Assembly (NCBI GenBank): GCA_946478235.1
Contig: CAMLBF010000002.1
Coordinates: forward strand, 124,001-188,000
Origin: an uncultured Bartonella sp.
GTDB taxonomy: Bacteria > Pseudomonadota > Alphaproteobacteria > Rhizobiales > Rhizobiaceae
DNA: 64,000 nucleotides
Direction: 5' to 3'
This document shows positions 8,346 to 18,025 of this stretch, piece by piece; positions within the stretch are counted from its first letter, which is position 1, and each line of letters begins with the position of its first letter. The position numbers and the translations under genes were made by a program. The notes beneath the pieces were generated by a model. That model did not search any database, was not told the DNA's origin, and worked only from the letters and a program-made list of their open reading frames with translations.

Positions 8346-10538
8346 TCAGTCTTTATTTGTTTCTGTTTGCTGCCGACGCAAAGCAATTAATCGTGGTGCT
8401 GAAGAGCGTAATGATTTTCCGCGACCAGATAAACTAGGATTGGTCATGAAATACTCCTGAGCATTAAACGGCTTTTCGCCTTTGAGCGGTAAAATCCGCT
8501 GCGACGTTCCATCGCTTAATATCTCAAAACTTTGTTGGTTATCAATAATATTTGCCAACATAATTTGTGAAAGTATCTGCTGATGAACCGTTTTGTTGAA
8601 AACAGGTACTAAAGTTTCAACACGACGGTCGAGGTTACGCGTCATCATATCGGCAGAACCGAAATACACAATCGCATTTTCATTTGGTAAATCTTCGCCA
8701 TTTCCAAAACAGAAAATACGGCTATGTTCCAAAAAGCGCCCAACAATGGATTTTGCGCGGATATTGTCAGAAAATCCAGGAATGCCCGGTCTTAAGCAGC
8801 AAATCCCTCTTACAACAAGATCAACCTGAACGCCTGCCTGCCCTGCACGGTAAAGCGCATCAATAATTTGTGGGTCAACCAATGAATTCATCTTCATCCA
8901 TATTGCGGCCGGTCTGCCCTCGCGCGCATGGGTGATCTCATCTTCAATATGCCCCAAAATCCGCCGGCGTAAAGTCAAAGGCGAAAACGCCAGCTTCATC
9001 GGCTCATCTGGCTGCGCATAGCCGGTAATATAATTGAAAATAAGTTGTACATCGTGGCCAATGTCTTCATCAGTGGTGAAAAATGAGAGGTCGGTGTAAA
9101 TTTTCGCGGTAATTGGGTGATAGTTTCCGGTCCCCAAATGAACATAGGATCTTAAACGGTTTTCTTCACGACGCACAACAAGTGACATTTTAGCGTGGGT
9201 CTTAAGTTCAATAAACCCAAAAACCACCTGCACACCTGCCCGTTCCAGATCCCTCGCCCAGCGGATGTTTGCCTCTTCATCGAAACGCGCTTTCAGTTCA
9301 ACCAGTGCCGTAACAGATTTACCAGCTTCTGATGCATCAATCAGCGCTCTGACGATAGGACTATCGTTGGAAGTTCTATAAAGCGTTTGTTTAATAGCCA
9401 ATACATCAGGGTCAGCTGCAGCTTGACGCAAAAATTGCACAACAACATCAAATGATTCATAAGGGTGATGAACTACAATATCCTTCTCGCGGATTGCAGC
9501 AAAACAATCCCCCGCATGTTCCCGAATTCTTTCTGGAAAACGTGGGTTGTAAGGAACAAATTTAAGATCGACACGTGGAATTGAAACAATCTCCGAGATC
9601 ATATTCAATGCCAACAATCCGTCCTGAACGCTAATACGATTATCCGGCACGCCCAATTCGCTGGTTACAAACTGGCGCAAATCATCGGGCATTTCTGAGT
9701 CAAACTCAATTCTGATAACCTGACCACGCCGCCGACGTTTTAACGCCGTTTCAAATAAACGGACGAGGTCTTCTGCCTCTTCTTCGACCTCAATATCGCT
9801 ATCACGGATAACACGGAATGTTCCTGCACCATTAACTTCATAGCCTGGGAAGAGACGATCAATAAATAAGCTAACAATGTCTTCAAGTGAGATAAACCGA
9901 AAACCATTGCCCTCTTCTGGCAATAATACGAAACGTTTAAGAGCCGTTGGAAGGCGCAACAGTGCCGTCATCGGCTGCCGATCACTGCGACGCTGCAAAT
10001 GAAGCGCTATTGAAAAACCAAGATTAGGGATAAATGGGAAAGGATGTGCCGGATCGATTGATAAAGGTGTCAATACTGGAAATATCGTTTCTAGAAAATG
10101 GGTTTCCAGCCATGTTTTTTCGCTATCACTTAAACGGTCTGGCCGAATAATTGCTATATTTTCCTTTTCCAATTCATGGCGTAAAGCGCGCAATTCCTGC
10201 TGTTGGTTTGCTTGCAAACGAGCCACTTCAGCAAGCACAAAATCCAATTGTTCCTGAGGTGTCCGACCATCAGCACTTCGTGTTGCAATGCCTGCGCGCA
10301 CCTGTCCAGCAAGACCTGCGATACGCACCATAAAAAATTCATCAAGGTTGGTCGCCGATATGGATAAAAATCGTAATCTTTCCAGCAATGGGTGCTTATC
10401 ATTGCCGGCTTCCATAAGAACGCGATTGTTAAATTGGAGCCAAGAAAACTCACGATTTACGAACCGTTCCGGACTTTCCATATTGATTTCAGATATATTA
10501 GCTTGTTCACCTGCAGAATTCTTTGTACGTAAAGCCAT
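8346..10538 (-). CDS. ppk: Polyphosphate kinase 1
   Basis: Reversibly transfers the gamma-phosphate of ATP to polyphosphate, probably at the inner membrane. The 730 residues cover the PPK1 domains in order: N-terminal ([16 protein letters not shown], about 25-40), head, and two phospholipase-D-like catalytic domains. The C1 domain holds [18 protein letters not shown] and the [14 protein letters not shown] motif containing the autophosphorylated His; C2 holds [16 protein letters not shown]. The ATG at 10538 has a good AAGGAAG ribosome-binding site seven bases upstream. It is the first gene of a ppk-ppx operon and diverges from the zf-CHCC gene. Confidence 0.97.
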   Translation of the reverse strand: MALRTKNSAGEQANISEINMESPERFVNREFSWLQFNNRVLMEAGNDKHPLLERLRFLSISATNLDEFFMVRIAGLAGQVRAGIATRSADGRTPQEQLDFVLAEVARLQANQQQELRALRHELEKENIAIIRPDRLSDSEKTWLETHFLETIFPVLTPLSIDPAHPFPFIPNLGFSIALHLQRRSDRQPMTALLRLPTALKRFVLLPEEGNGFRFISLEDIVSLFIDRLFPGYEVNGAGTFRVIRDSDIEVEEEAEDLVRLFETALKRRRRGQVIRIEFDSEMPDDLRQFVTSELGVPDNRISVQDGLLALNMISEIVSIPRVDLKFVPYNPRFPERIREHAGDCFAAIREKDIVVHHPYESFDVVVQFLRQAAADPDVLAIKQTLYRTSNDSPIVRALIDASEAGKSVTALVELKARFDEEANIRWARDLERAGVQVVFGFIELKTHAKMSLVVRREENRLRSYVHLGTGNYHPITAKIYTDLSFFTTDEDIGHDVQLIFNYITGYAQPDEPMKLAFSPLTLRRRILGHIEDEITHAREGRPAAIWMKMNSLVDPQIIDALYRAGQAGVQVDLVVRGICCLRPGIPGFSDNIRAKSIVGRFLEHSRIFCFGNGEDLPNENAIVYFGSADMMTRNLDRRVETLVPVFNKTVHQQILSQIMLANIIDNQQSFEILSDGTSQRILPLKGEKPFNAQEYFMTNPSLSGRGKSLRSSAPRLIALRRQQTETNKD

Positions 10539-10861
10539 AATTGCTTCCTTTTATTTTGCCATAAATGGCACTCCCACCCCGCTTTTTTTTGCAGAGCCTC
10601 AGCCTTTGCAAGCACCCTCTTATTGTTATCAGTGACGTTCACTTATGACAAGCTTGACACCGCAATTTTAGACACCAGAAACGTGTATATCAGATTCCAA
10701 CAACTTATACATTGTAAAGCCGTGAAGTTGCAGCGATTATTATGCATTTAATGGTGTCATTCCTTATGATTTTGAACACAAATAGTTGTCACTCCATTAT
10801 CTATTGGCTTATATAGCAGGGATGAATATTTTACCTCACTAAGACACATGGAGTCCTTATA
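10539..10861. other. Divergent promoter region ppk / zf-CHCC
   Basis: About 320 bases between divergent genes, AT-rich, without a supportable ORF. It must carry promoters for both sides, but I cannot assign -35/-10 boxes with confidence. Confidence 0.5.
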
Positions 10862-11110
10862 ATGGCTGATCATCATATTCCGCATTTTCAAAACGACGGT
10901 GGCTATAAGCTGATTGAAATTGGTGTCAAAGAGTTCATGTGTGTGGGCGCCAGTGCACCATTTGATCATCCGCATATTTTTATCGATATGGGAAAAGATG
11001 ATGAAAAAATCTGTTCTTATTGTTCGACTCTCTATCGATACAACCCGAAGTTTTCCGAGATGGAAACCAATCCAGCCGGCTGCTTGTATGAAGCAGAAAT
11101 AACAGTTTAA
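10862..11110 (+). CDS. Small zinc-finger protein, zf-CHCC family
   Basis: 82-residue protein of the zf-CHCC family, related to the C-terminal part of the mitochondrial complex I subunit NDUFS6. Probable zinc ligands are Cys27 (FMCVG), His36 (FDHPH), Cys51 and Cys54 (CSYCSTLYRY), in the typical order and spacing. The family is nearly universal in alphaproteobacteria and often annotated only as zinc-finger domain-containing protein; a role in complex I assembly is inferred from the homology. The start has a GGAGTCC ribosome-binding site at the right distance. It lies 21 bases upstream of the FAD monooxygenase gene in the same direction, so the two are probably co-transcribed. Confidence 0.9.
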   Translation: MADHHIPHFQNDGGYKLIEIGVKEFMCVGASAPFDHPHIFIDMGKDDEKICSYCSTLYRYNPKFSEMETNPAGCLYEAEITV

Positions 11111-11131
11111 TGAATACCAACGGATGAGCAC

Positions 11132-12385
11132 ATGAGATGGCAGAAAGATATTAAGCCTACAATTATAGGCGCGGGGGTTGCTGGACTTACTTCAGCGTTA
11201 GCATTGGCACACAAGGGAATTGCCAGTGTTGTACTTGAAAGTCGTGATAAATTGGCAGAGGTCGGAGCAGGCTTACAGCTTGCATCCAATGCGACCCGTC
11301 TTCTCGATCGATGGGGCGTTCTCCCTGATCTATTGAAAGTTGGCGTTGAACCCCGTTATCTGGAGCTTCGTGACGGTCTAAAATTTATAGATCGTGTCCA
11401 TGTTGATCTTACAGACGTTGCGCAACGTCGGTGGCATGCGCCTTATATGACAATTCATCGTGCTGACCTGCAAAATGTTCTCTATAACGCCGCAATTAAA
11501 AATCCACTTATCGAAATACGATTAGGGGAAAAGGTTGTTGATGTAACAAAAACAACGTCGCAATCGGTGAGCATTAAATCTGTTGCGCAAGACGAACCAA
11601 ACACATTTGAAACACCATTGGTGATAGCGTGTGATGGCGTCTGGTCCAAAATCAGGCAAACCGCGCCACTTGATGACCATGCTAAATTCAGTGGCTATAT
11701 CGCTTGGCGTGCGACAATTGCGGTCGACTCGTTACCAGAAAATTTCACCAAGTCATTGTCTGATATTGCGACTGTTTCTGCATGGATGGGGCCAAACAAC
11801 CATTTTGTTGCTTATCCAATCAATGCCGGTAAAGCCTTTAATTTTGTTGCTATTACAACTGGAAGCAATCCGGGTGCTGTTTGGTCACGTGATGGTGACA
11901 AAACTGTATTGTTGAAACATTTTTCAAATTGGCATCCGACAATTCGTGAAATTATTGAAACTGTAGATAATTGGACCTACTGGCCGTTGTTTGGAATGGT
12001 GCCCCATCGCTTTTGGGATGGTGATTTGCGCGTTTTTCTTGGTGATGCATCACATGGGTTTTTACCATTTGCAGCGCAAGGTGCGGCTATGGCAATTGAA
12101 GACTCTGCCGTTTTGGCTGAAGTTTTATCAATGGATCAACTCCCATTATCCAAAGCCTTGGATATATTTAGCAAAATACGCAGCGAACGTGTTAGCGCAG
12201 TTGATAAACGCGGCGCATTCAACCGCTTTGTATACCATGCAACAGGGCCGGTAGCACTTGCCCGAAACTTTGTGATGAAAACGCGTTCGCCAGAAAGCTT
12301 TATGTCTAGTCTGGACTGGCTCTATGACTATGACGCTACAGCCTTGGTCAAACAATATTCACAAACAGCTACAAAATCTGACTGA
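11132..12385 (+). CDS. FAD-dependent monooxygenase (UbiH / salicylate hydroxylase-like)
   Basis: Class A flavoprotein aromatic hydroxylase of 417 residues. The N-terminal dinucleotide-binding [17 protein letters not shown] (about 13-29) is followed by an acidic residue after strand two (VVLESRD), the middle CDGVWSKIR motif (DG motif, NAD(P)H/FAD contact) and the C-terminal [23 protein letters not shown] motif that binds the FAD ribityl chain. Salicylate or 3-hydroxybenzoate hydroxylase-like enzymes and ubiquinone hydroxylases share these features; the substrate is not deducible. It follows the zf-CHCC gene closely. Its 3' end overlaps the convergent aapP end by 17 bases (12369-12385), so no spacer terminator exists between them. 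Confidence 0.88.
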   Translation: MRWQKDIKPTIIGAGVAGLTSALALAHKGIASVVLESRDKLAEVGAGLQLASNATRLLDRWGVLPDLLKVGVEPRYLELRDGLKFIDRVHVDLTDVAQRRWHAPYMTIHRADLQNVLYNAAIKNPLIEIRLGEKVVDVTKTTSQSVSIKSVAQDEPNTFETPLVIACDGVWSKIRQTAPLDDHAKFSGYIAWRATIAVDSLPENFTKSLSDIATVSAWMGPNNHFVAYPINAGKAFNFVAITTGSNPGAVWSRDGDKTVLLKHFSNWHPTIREIIETVDNWTYWPLFGMVPHRFWDGDLRVFLGDASHGFLPFAAQGAAMAIEDSAVLAEVLSMDQLPLSKALDIFSKIRSERVSAVDKRGAFNRFVYHATGPVALARNFVMKTRSPESFMSSLDWLYDYDATALVKQYSQTATKSD

Positions 12386-13118
12386 GAAACGCTTTTGTAC
12401 GTTCATGCGCTGGATGGCTGAAAAAGTCATCCGGCGTTGCAATTTCTAATATCTGTCCTTCATCCATAAAAACAACACGATCTGCAACCTCACGCGCAAA
12501 GCCCATTTCATGGGTTACGCACAGCATTGTCATACCACTTTCCGCAAGATCGATCATGGTATCCAACACCTCTTTGATCATTTCAGGATCAAGTGCGGAA
12601 GTTGGTTCATCAAAGAGCATCACGCGCGGTTGCATACATAACGAACGCGCTATTGCTACACGTTGTTGTTGCCCGCCCGACAACTGGCCGGGATATTTAT
12701 TGGCTTGATTGGGTATTTTTACCCGCTCGAGAAAATGCATGGCTTGTTCTTCGGCTTGCTTGCGCGGCATATGTCGAACCCAGATTGGCGCCAAAACACA
12801 ATTTTCTAGAACTGTTAAATGCGGAAAAAGATTGAAATGTTGGAATACCATTCCGACATTCTGACGAATTTTTTCTAAATTCCACATTCCTTGCTTTAAA
12901 GGAATATCTGTGACCGTTATCTCGCCCTGCTGCACCGTTTCTAATCCATTGATACAACGTATCAATGTCGATTTTCCTGAACCGGAAGGGCCTGATATAA
13001 TGACTTTTTCCTTGGCTCTTATATCAAGATTGATATCCCGTAACACATGCATTTTTCCGAACCACTTGTTCACCTGATGCATGTGGACTTCAATTTTCTT
13101 CTCAGGATTTTCTACCAT
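12369..13118 (-). CDS. aapP: General L-amino acid ABC transporter, ATP-binding subunit
   Basis: ATPase of a polar amino acid importer, bound to the cytoplasmic face of the AapQ/AapM membrane complex. It shows Walker [20 protein letters not shown] (near residue 47), the Q-loop [18 protein letters not shown], the signature [15 protein letters not shown], Walker [15 protein letters not shown], and the His switch [10 protein letters not shown]. The start [10 protein letters not shown] at 13118 is preferred over 13127 or 13145 because AGGAATTG lies at the right distance and because it avoids overlap with aapM. Length 249 fits. It is the last gene of aapJQMP, ten bases after aapM. Confidence 0.95.
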   Translation of the reverse strand: MVENPEKKIEVHMHQVNKWFGKMHVLRDINLDIRAKEKVIISGPSGSGKSTLIRCINGLETVQQGEITVTDIPLKQGMWNLEKIRQNVGMVFQHFNLFPHLTVLENCVLAPIWVRHMPRKQAEEQAMHFLERVKIPNQANKYPGQLSGGQQQRVAIARSLCMQPRVMLFDEPTSALDPEMIKEVLDTMIDLAESGMTMLCVTHEMGFAREVADRVVFMDEGQILEIATPDDFFSHPAHERTKAFLSQIL

Positions 13119-13128
13119 GATACAATTC

Positions 13129-14289
13129 CTATTCCTGATTTCCACGTTGCTTCGGTAAATTCAATCTACGTTCTAGAAAATGCGCATAACGTGACATAAC
13201 AAAGCAAAACATCCAGAATACCAAGCCAATAAAGATCATGCCGGTAACGGGTGTTTGTGGCGTACTCCATTTTGCCTGTTGTATGGCTTGCCGAACAATG
13301 CCAAGTAAGTCAAACATGCCAATAATATAGACAAGGCTGGTTTCCTTAAACATGCCAATCAATACATTGATAATGCTGGGAATAACCAGACTATAAGCCT
13401 GTGGGAGGATGACAAAAACCATGGTTTTTACATATCCCAACCCTAATGATTGGGAGGCTTCATATTGTCCACGCGGTACGGTTTGCAAGCCACCACGCAC
13501 CACTTCGGCAATATAGGCGGAGGTAAAAAGTGCCACACCAATCAATGCTCTTACAAGCTTGTCGAACGTCATGCCTTGCGGTAAAAATAATGGAAACATA
13601 ACGCTGGCAATAAACAACACAGCAACAAGCGGAATACCCCGCACGGTTTCAATAAAAGTTACTGACAGAATACGAATGACAGGTTTGTTTGAACGTCTAC
13701 CAAGAGCTAGAAGCGTACCAAATGGTAATGAAAACGTCATACTTACATAGGCGATTGTCAGGGTTACCAGTAAACCACCCCAATATTCTGTTGCAACAAC
13801 CGGCAAGCCAAAATAACCACCAAACAACAGCACATAACCAATCAATGGCACAATGAATAACGATATCAATGCGTTGATGAATTTATGTCTAACCGATGGC
13901 ATCAATAGAGGTATATTGATAACAAGGACAATAACTGCCAACAAATTGACACGCCATTTTTCAACGTCTGGATATCTGCCATAGATAAACTGCCAAAAAT
14001 TGGCCTTTACAAATGCCCAACAAGCCCCATTCCAATCATTTGGCATTGTGCCACCTTGTTGCTGTGTGGCACATGCCGTTCGGTCTGAACCATCCCAGAC
14101 AGCATTAATAAACATCCAGTTGACCAATGGAATTAGCAAATCAATAAGCAAGCAGCCTAATACAATGCTGATGACTGTATTGGCGGGGGTAGAAAATAGA
14201 TTATCTTTAAGCCACGACCAAATGGTGTTTTGCCTTTTGGGTGGTTTTGCTGATGGAATAATAGTTTGACTTACAAATCTCTGTTCCAT
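13129..14289 (-). CDS. aapM: General L-amino acid ABC transporter, permease subunit M
   Basis: Inner-membrane permease of the HAAT/PAAT type, about 386 residues. The C-terminal half carries the binding-protein-dependent transport domain, with [12 protein letters not shown] and the EAA loop [22 protein letters not shown] that contacts AapP. The N-terminal half has extra membrane segments and a periplasmic loop containing several Cys ([16 protein letters not shown]), as in the long Aap permeases. I chose MEQRFVSQ at 14289, which begins two bases after the aapQ stop; an upstream start would overlap aapQ. The tight spacing implies translational coupling. Confidence 0.94.
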   Translation of the reverse strand: MEQRFVSQTIIPSAKPPKRQNTIWSWLKDNLFSTPANTVISIVLGCLLIDLLIPLVNWMFINAVWDGSDRTACATQQQGGTMPNDWNGACWAFVKANFWQFIYGRYPDVEKWRVNLLAVIVLVINIPLLMPSVRHKFINALISLFIVPLIGYVLLFGGYFGLPVVATEYWGGLLVTLTIAYVSMTFSLPFGTLLALGRRSNKPVIRILSVTFIETVRGIPLVAVLFIASVMFPLFLPQGMTFDKLVRALIGVALFTSAYIAEVVRGGLQTVPRGQYEASQSLGLGYVKTMVFVILPQAYSLVIPSIINVLIGMFKETSLVYIIGMFDLLGIVRQAIQQAKWSTPQTPVTGMIFIGLVFWMFCFVMSRYAHFLERRLNLPKQRGNQE

Positions 14290-14291
14290 CT

Positions 14292-15488
14292 TCAGCGCTC
14301 CACCAGAGCCATACGATGATTGAACCAGTTCATAAACAATGAAACCAGAAGACTTAAGCCGAGATAAACAACAATCCATATTGCGGCAAGTTCAATTGAT
14401 TGTCCGGTTTTTTCAATGATCGTACTGGAAACCATCATAAGTTCGGAATAACCGACAGCAGCACCAAGAGAGGTATTTTTTACCAAATTCATATATTGGC
14501 TTGCCAATGGCGGAATGATGATACGCATGGCAAGGGGTAATACGATAAGACGCGTAATAAGCCCGTTTGATAATCCAAGTGAAGCACCCGCCTCTTTAAA
14601 GCCATGATCGACACCTTGCAATCCGGCGCGAATTGTTTCTGCTATTAATGACGCGGTATACATCGATAATGCGAGATAAAGCGACACGAATTCCGGCGAA
14701 ATATAATAGCCACCAGAAAAATTAAATCCTTTAAGAGTTGGAACACTCCACGTTTCTGGACGACAGAACAATAGCACAATAAGAATTGGGCAAAGCGCCC
14801 CTAGCCCCAGCAAATACCATGCCTTTAATTTTGACTTACCGGTTGTTGCAAGCTGGCGATCGCGCCATAGGTATAGCAACAATGCAACAATAACAAATAA
14901 CAACGCAATCAATAAAAAAGCTGTGCTACCACTTTTCCATACTGGTGCGGGTAAATAAATACCACGAATATTCAGTACGAAAGGCCCCCAGAACAAGCTG
15001 TTTCTGGCGGGAGGCAGGATTTGCATAATGCCAATTGACCAGAAAAATAGCAAAACCAGTGGTGGAATGTTTCTGAAGAATTCAACATAACAAAGAGATA
15101 ATTTTGCAACGAGCCAATTTTTAGAAATGCGCCCTATGCCAATAATTAATCCCAGAATTGTTGCGGTAATAATGCACAATACTGAGATGAAAACGAGATT
15201 GACGAGACTTGCCCAGATAACAGTGCCATTTGTTGCATTATCGTCATATTGGATAATGCTGGAGGGCTGATTAAAGCCCGCCCTTTTATCCAGAAAATCA
15301 AATCCCGATGCTATGCCAGAGGCTTTCAAATTGGCAATCGTGTTATGCGCAATCCATTGTATGACAAAAAATAAAGCAATAATGACAGCAAATTGCACCA
15401 CCACAGACACGAATGTGCGTAGGTTAAAAAGAGCAGAAAAACCTGCTCTTAATTTTGGTGTCACATCACTTGTAGAATTCTTTGGCAT
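14292..15488 (-). CDS. aapQ: General L-amino acid ABC transporter, permease subunit Q
   Basis: Partner permease of AapM, 398 residues with about eight hydrophobic segments. The membrane domain begins near residue 95 (FISVLCIITATILGLIIGIGR) and includes the EAA loop KEAGASLGLSNGLITRLIVLPLAMR towards the C-terminus. The Q subunit is distinguished from M by its longer periplasmic insertion between the two halves and by its place directly after the binding protein gene. The start MPKNSTSD at 15488 is 27 bases beyond the aapJ stop. The Rhizobium Aap system has broad specificity for L-amino acids; the same is inferred here. Confidence 0.94.
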   Translation of the reverse strand: MPKNSTSDVTPKLRAGFSALFNLRTFVSVVVQFAVIIALFFVIQWIAHNTIANLKASGIASGFDFLDKRAGFNQPSSIIQYDDNATNGTVIWASLVNLVFISVLCIITATILGLIIGIGRISKNWLVAKLSLCYVEFFRNIPPLVLLFFWSIGIMQILPPARNSLFWGPFVLNIRGIYLPAPVWKSGSTAFLLIALLFVIVALLLYLWRDRQLATTGKSKLKAWYLLGLGALCPILIVLLFCRPETWSVPTLKGFNFSGGYYISPEFVSLYLALSMYTASLIAETIRAGLQGVDHGFKEAGASLGLSNGLITRLIVLPLAMRIIIPPLASQYMNLVKNTSLGAAVGYSELMMVSSTIIEKTGQSIELAAIWIVVYLGLSLLVSLFMNWFNHRMALVER

Positions 15489-15515
15489 TATAACTGTCTA
15501 ATTGCGTTACATTAT

Positions 15516-16547
15516 TTAACGAATAGGCAAGCCGTATTGCAGACCACCTTTTGTCCAAAGTGCATTGATGCCGCGTGAAATTTTCAACGGTGTTTTTTGT
15601 CCGATATTACGTTCGAAAATCTCGCCATAATTGCCAACGGCCTTAACAATGCTGACAACCCAATCATTTTTCAAACCTAAATCTTTGCCAATGGTATTAC
15701 CTTCTTCAACACCAAGCAAACGGCACACATCCTGATTGTCTGATTTCAACATATCGTCGACATTTGCCTGCGTAACACCAAATTCTTCAGCATTAAGCAA
15801 AGCATTATGTGTCCAACGAACAACATCGGCCCATTGCGGATCCCCTTGTCTGACAGCCGGTCCAAACGGTTCTTTGGAAATGATCTGCGGTAAAACCACA
15901 TGGTCGTCAGGATTTTTCAACTGCAACCGCAAGCCATATAGTGATGATTGATCTGTTGTATAGACGTCACAACGCCCTGCATCATAGGCCTGATTAACTT
16001 CAGTAAATTTCTCAAAAACAACTGGTGTATATTCCATCTTGTTATTTCTGAAATAGTCGGCCAGTGTTAACTCGGTTGATGTGCCCGACTGCACACAGAT
16101 TGAAGCGCCGGATAATTGGAGTGCTGATGTAATGCCGTCTAAATTCTTTTTATTTATCATGAAGCCTTGGCCATCATAATAATTCACACCAACAAAATCC
16201 AATCCAAGTGCTGTATCGCGGCTCATTGTCCAAGTTGTGTTGCGGATAAGAACATCCACCTCACCAGACTGAAGGGCAGTGAAACGTTCTTTAGAGCTTA
16301 ATGGGACAAACTTTACTTTGCTGCCATCCCCCAAAACAGCGGCTGCGACTGCACGGCAATAATCGACATCAAAACCAGTCCAGTTGCCTTTTTCATCGGG
16401 GATACTGAAACCTGCTAAGCCAGTACCAACACCACATTGCAAATACCCGCGCGCTTTTACATCATCCAATGTTCCAGCAGCGGCATAACTTGCGCCAAAT
16501 ACTGAAACTGCGACACCGATCATCGCAAAGTAAGTGGTCACCTTCAT
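15516..16547 (-). CDS. aapJ: General L-amino acid ABC transporter, periplasmic binding protein
   Basis: Substrate-binding protein, 343 residues, secreted to the periplasm. Signal peptide MKVTTYFAMIGVAV to SYAAA (about 1-24) is followed by TLDDVKARGYLQCGVG, the typical start of Aap/Bzt binding proteins, then GFDVDYCRAVAAAVLGD and an RNTTWTMSRD segment. Start 16547 is chosen because GGGAG lies eight bases upstream and the signal peptide then has proper length; ATG further up would add an unneeded MMKNQGVNQ. It is the first gene of aapJQMP and diverges from the beta-lyase gene over about 195 bases, a likely regulated promoter region. Confidence 0.95.
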   Translation of the reverse strand: MKVTTYFAMIGVAVSVFGASYAAAGTLDDVKARGYLQCGVGTGLAGFSIPDEKGNWTGFDVDYCRAVAAAVLGDGSKVKFVPLSSKERFTALQSGEVDVLIRNTTWTMSRDTALGLDFVGVNYYDGQGFMINKKNLDGITSALQLSGASICVQSGTSTELTLADYFRNNKMEYTPVVFEKFTEVNQAYDAGRCDVYTTDQSSLYGLRLQLKNPDDHVVLPQIISKEPFGPAVRQGDPQWADVVRWTHNALLNAEEFGVTQANVDDMLKSDNQDVCRLLGVEEGNTIGKDLGLKNDWVVSIVKAVGNYGEIFERNIGQKTPLKISRGINALWTKGGLQYGLPIR

Positions 16548-16741
16548 CTGGTTTACTCCCTGATTTTTCATCACAACCTATTTGAACAAATTCAATCTTT
16601 CAAAAAGAGTATTATTTCACTTGGGTCAAGCAAATAGAATTCTATGCTTTACATAAAAATGAACATATTTTTCTTGACCTTAGAACTGTTTTCGCAAAAC
16701 TAACAATTAAAATAGCTTTATCATTGAGAAAGTTCACCCCC

Positions 16742-17911
16742 ATGACAAAAAATAAATCCTGTGGACATATTGGTATTAATACGCAACTGGCCCATGGTGG
16801 TTATAATCCAGAGGATTATTTTGGGTTTGTTAATCCCCCTATCGTTAAGGCATCAACAGTGCTTTTTCCCGATGCAAAAACCCTACGTACCGAAAACCAA
16901 CGTTACACCTATGGAACACATGGCACACCCACAACGGATGCACTTTGCCAAGCTGTCAATGAATTGGAAGGATCTGTCAAAACTGTTCTCGTTCCGTCGG
17001 GTTTAGCGGCAATAATAGTGCCTCTTCTTGGTGCTTTAAATAGTGGTGACCACGTATTGATTGTGGATTCGGTCTATGGCCCGACCAGAAGATTTGCCGA
17101 CACAATGCTTAAAAAACTCGGTATCGAGGTTGAATATTATGATCCCACCATTGGATCGGATATCGAGAAACTTATAAAAAACAACACAAAGGTTGTTTTT
17201 ACGGAGTCACCTGGGTCCAATACGTTTGAAATGCAGGATATACCAGCCATTGCCGATATTGCCCATAAACACGGCGCTATTGTCATGATGGATAATACAT
17301 GGGCAACACCTGTGTATTTCCGCCCCTTAGACCATGGTGTTGACATTTCTATTACTGCGGCAACCAAATATCCCGCCGGTCATGCCGATATTTTGATTGG
17401 TTTTATCGCAGCCAATGAACGCGCCAAAAACATTGTCGAATCAGCACATATGGTGCTTGGAATGAGCGTTTCGGGAGATGACGCCTATAATACTCTGCGT
17501 TCTATGCGCACAATGGCAGTCCGCTTAAAACATCAGGGTGAAACCGCTTTGCAATTGGCCAAATGGCTTGAAACAAAACCGCAAATCTCGCAAGTTTTGC
17601 ACCCTGCACTTTCATCTCACAAAGGCCATACAATCTGGCAACGCGATTTTACCGGCTCCTCCTCACTTTTCTCTATCGTTCTTAAATCAGGTGGTGATGA
17701 GCAAGCGGAAGCCTTCTTAAATTCATTGAAAATCTTCGGGCTTGGTTATTCATGGGGCGGATATGAAAGTTTAGCCGTTCAAGTCAATCTATCAGACAGG
17801 ACAATAAAACAGAATTATTCAGGACCGGTATTGCGTTTGCAAATTGGTATTGAAGATATAGACGACCTTAAGGCTGATCTTGAAAATGCCTTGAAGGCAA
17901 CCAATCTCTAA
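16742..17911 (+). CDS. metC: Cystathionine beta-lyase
   Basis: PLP enzyme of the Cys/Met metabolism family that cleaves cystathionine to homocysteine, pyruvate and ammonia in methionine synthesis. 389 residues. Visible are RYTYGTHGTPTTDAL, the PSGLAAI loop, the MDNTWATPVYF segment with the PLP-binding Asp, and the Schiff-base Lys in ITAATKYPAGHADILIG (about residue 210). The motif with GHADILIG and the C-terminal SWGGYESLAV favour beta-lyase over gamma-synthase. ATG 16742 is chosen over a TTG at 16724. It is divergent from aapJ, so amino-acid uptake and methionine metabolism sit back to back. Confidence 0.92.
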   Translation: MTKNKSCGHIGINTQLAHGGYNPEDYFGFVNPPIVKASTVLFPDAKTLRTENQRYTYGTHGTPTTDALCQAVNELEGSVKTVLVPSGLAAIIVPLLGALNSGDHVLIVDSVYGPTRRFADTMLKKLGIEVEYYDPTIGSDIEKLIKNNTKVVFTESPGSNTFEMQDIPAIADIAHKHGAIVMMDNTWATPVYFRPLDHGVDISITAATKYPAGHADILIGFIAANERAKNIVESAHMVLGMSVSGDDAYNTLRSMRTMAVRLKHQGETALQLAKWLETKPQISQVLHPALSSHKGHTIWQRDFTGSSSLFSIVLKSGGDEQAEAFLNSLKIFGLGYSWGGYESLAVQVNLSDRTIKQNYSGPVLRLQIGIEDIDDLKADLENALKATNL

Positions 17912-17938
17912 TTTCACTCTGCGATTCCACAAGCATAA

Positions 17939-17978
17939 AAGGTTCCAGCTCTTATAATATCCTGTTGGAACCTTTTTT
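17939..17978 (+). terminator. Terminator after metC
   Basis: AAGGTTCCA (17939-17947) pairs with TGGAACCTT (17966-17974), followed by TTTT. It sits 27 bases past the stop. The A-rich flank also lets it serve dnaE on the other strand. Confidence 0.85.
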
Positions 17979-18025
17979 AATTAAAAATCAACGTGATAGA
18001 ATAACTTTTTATATTATCAGATGAG

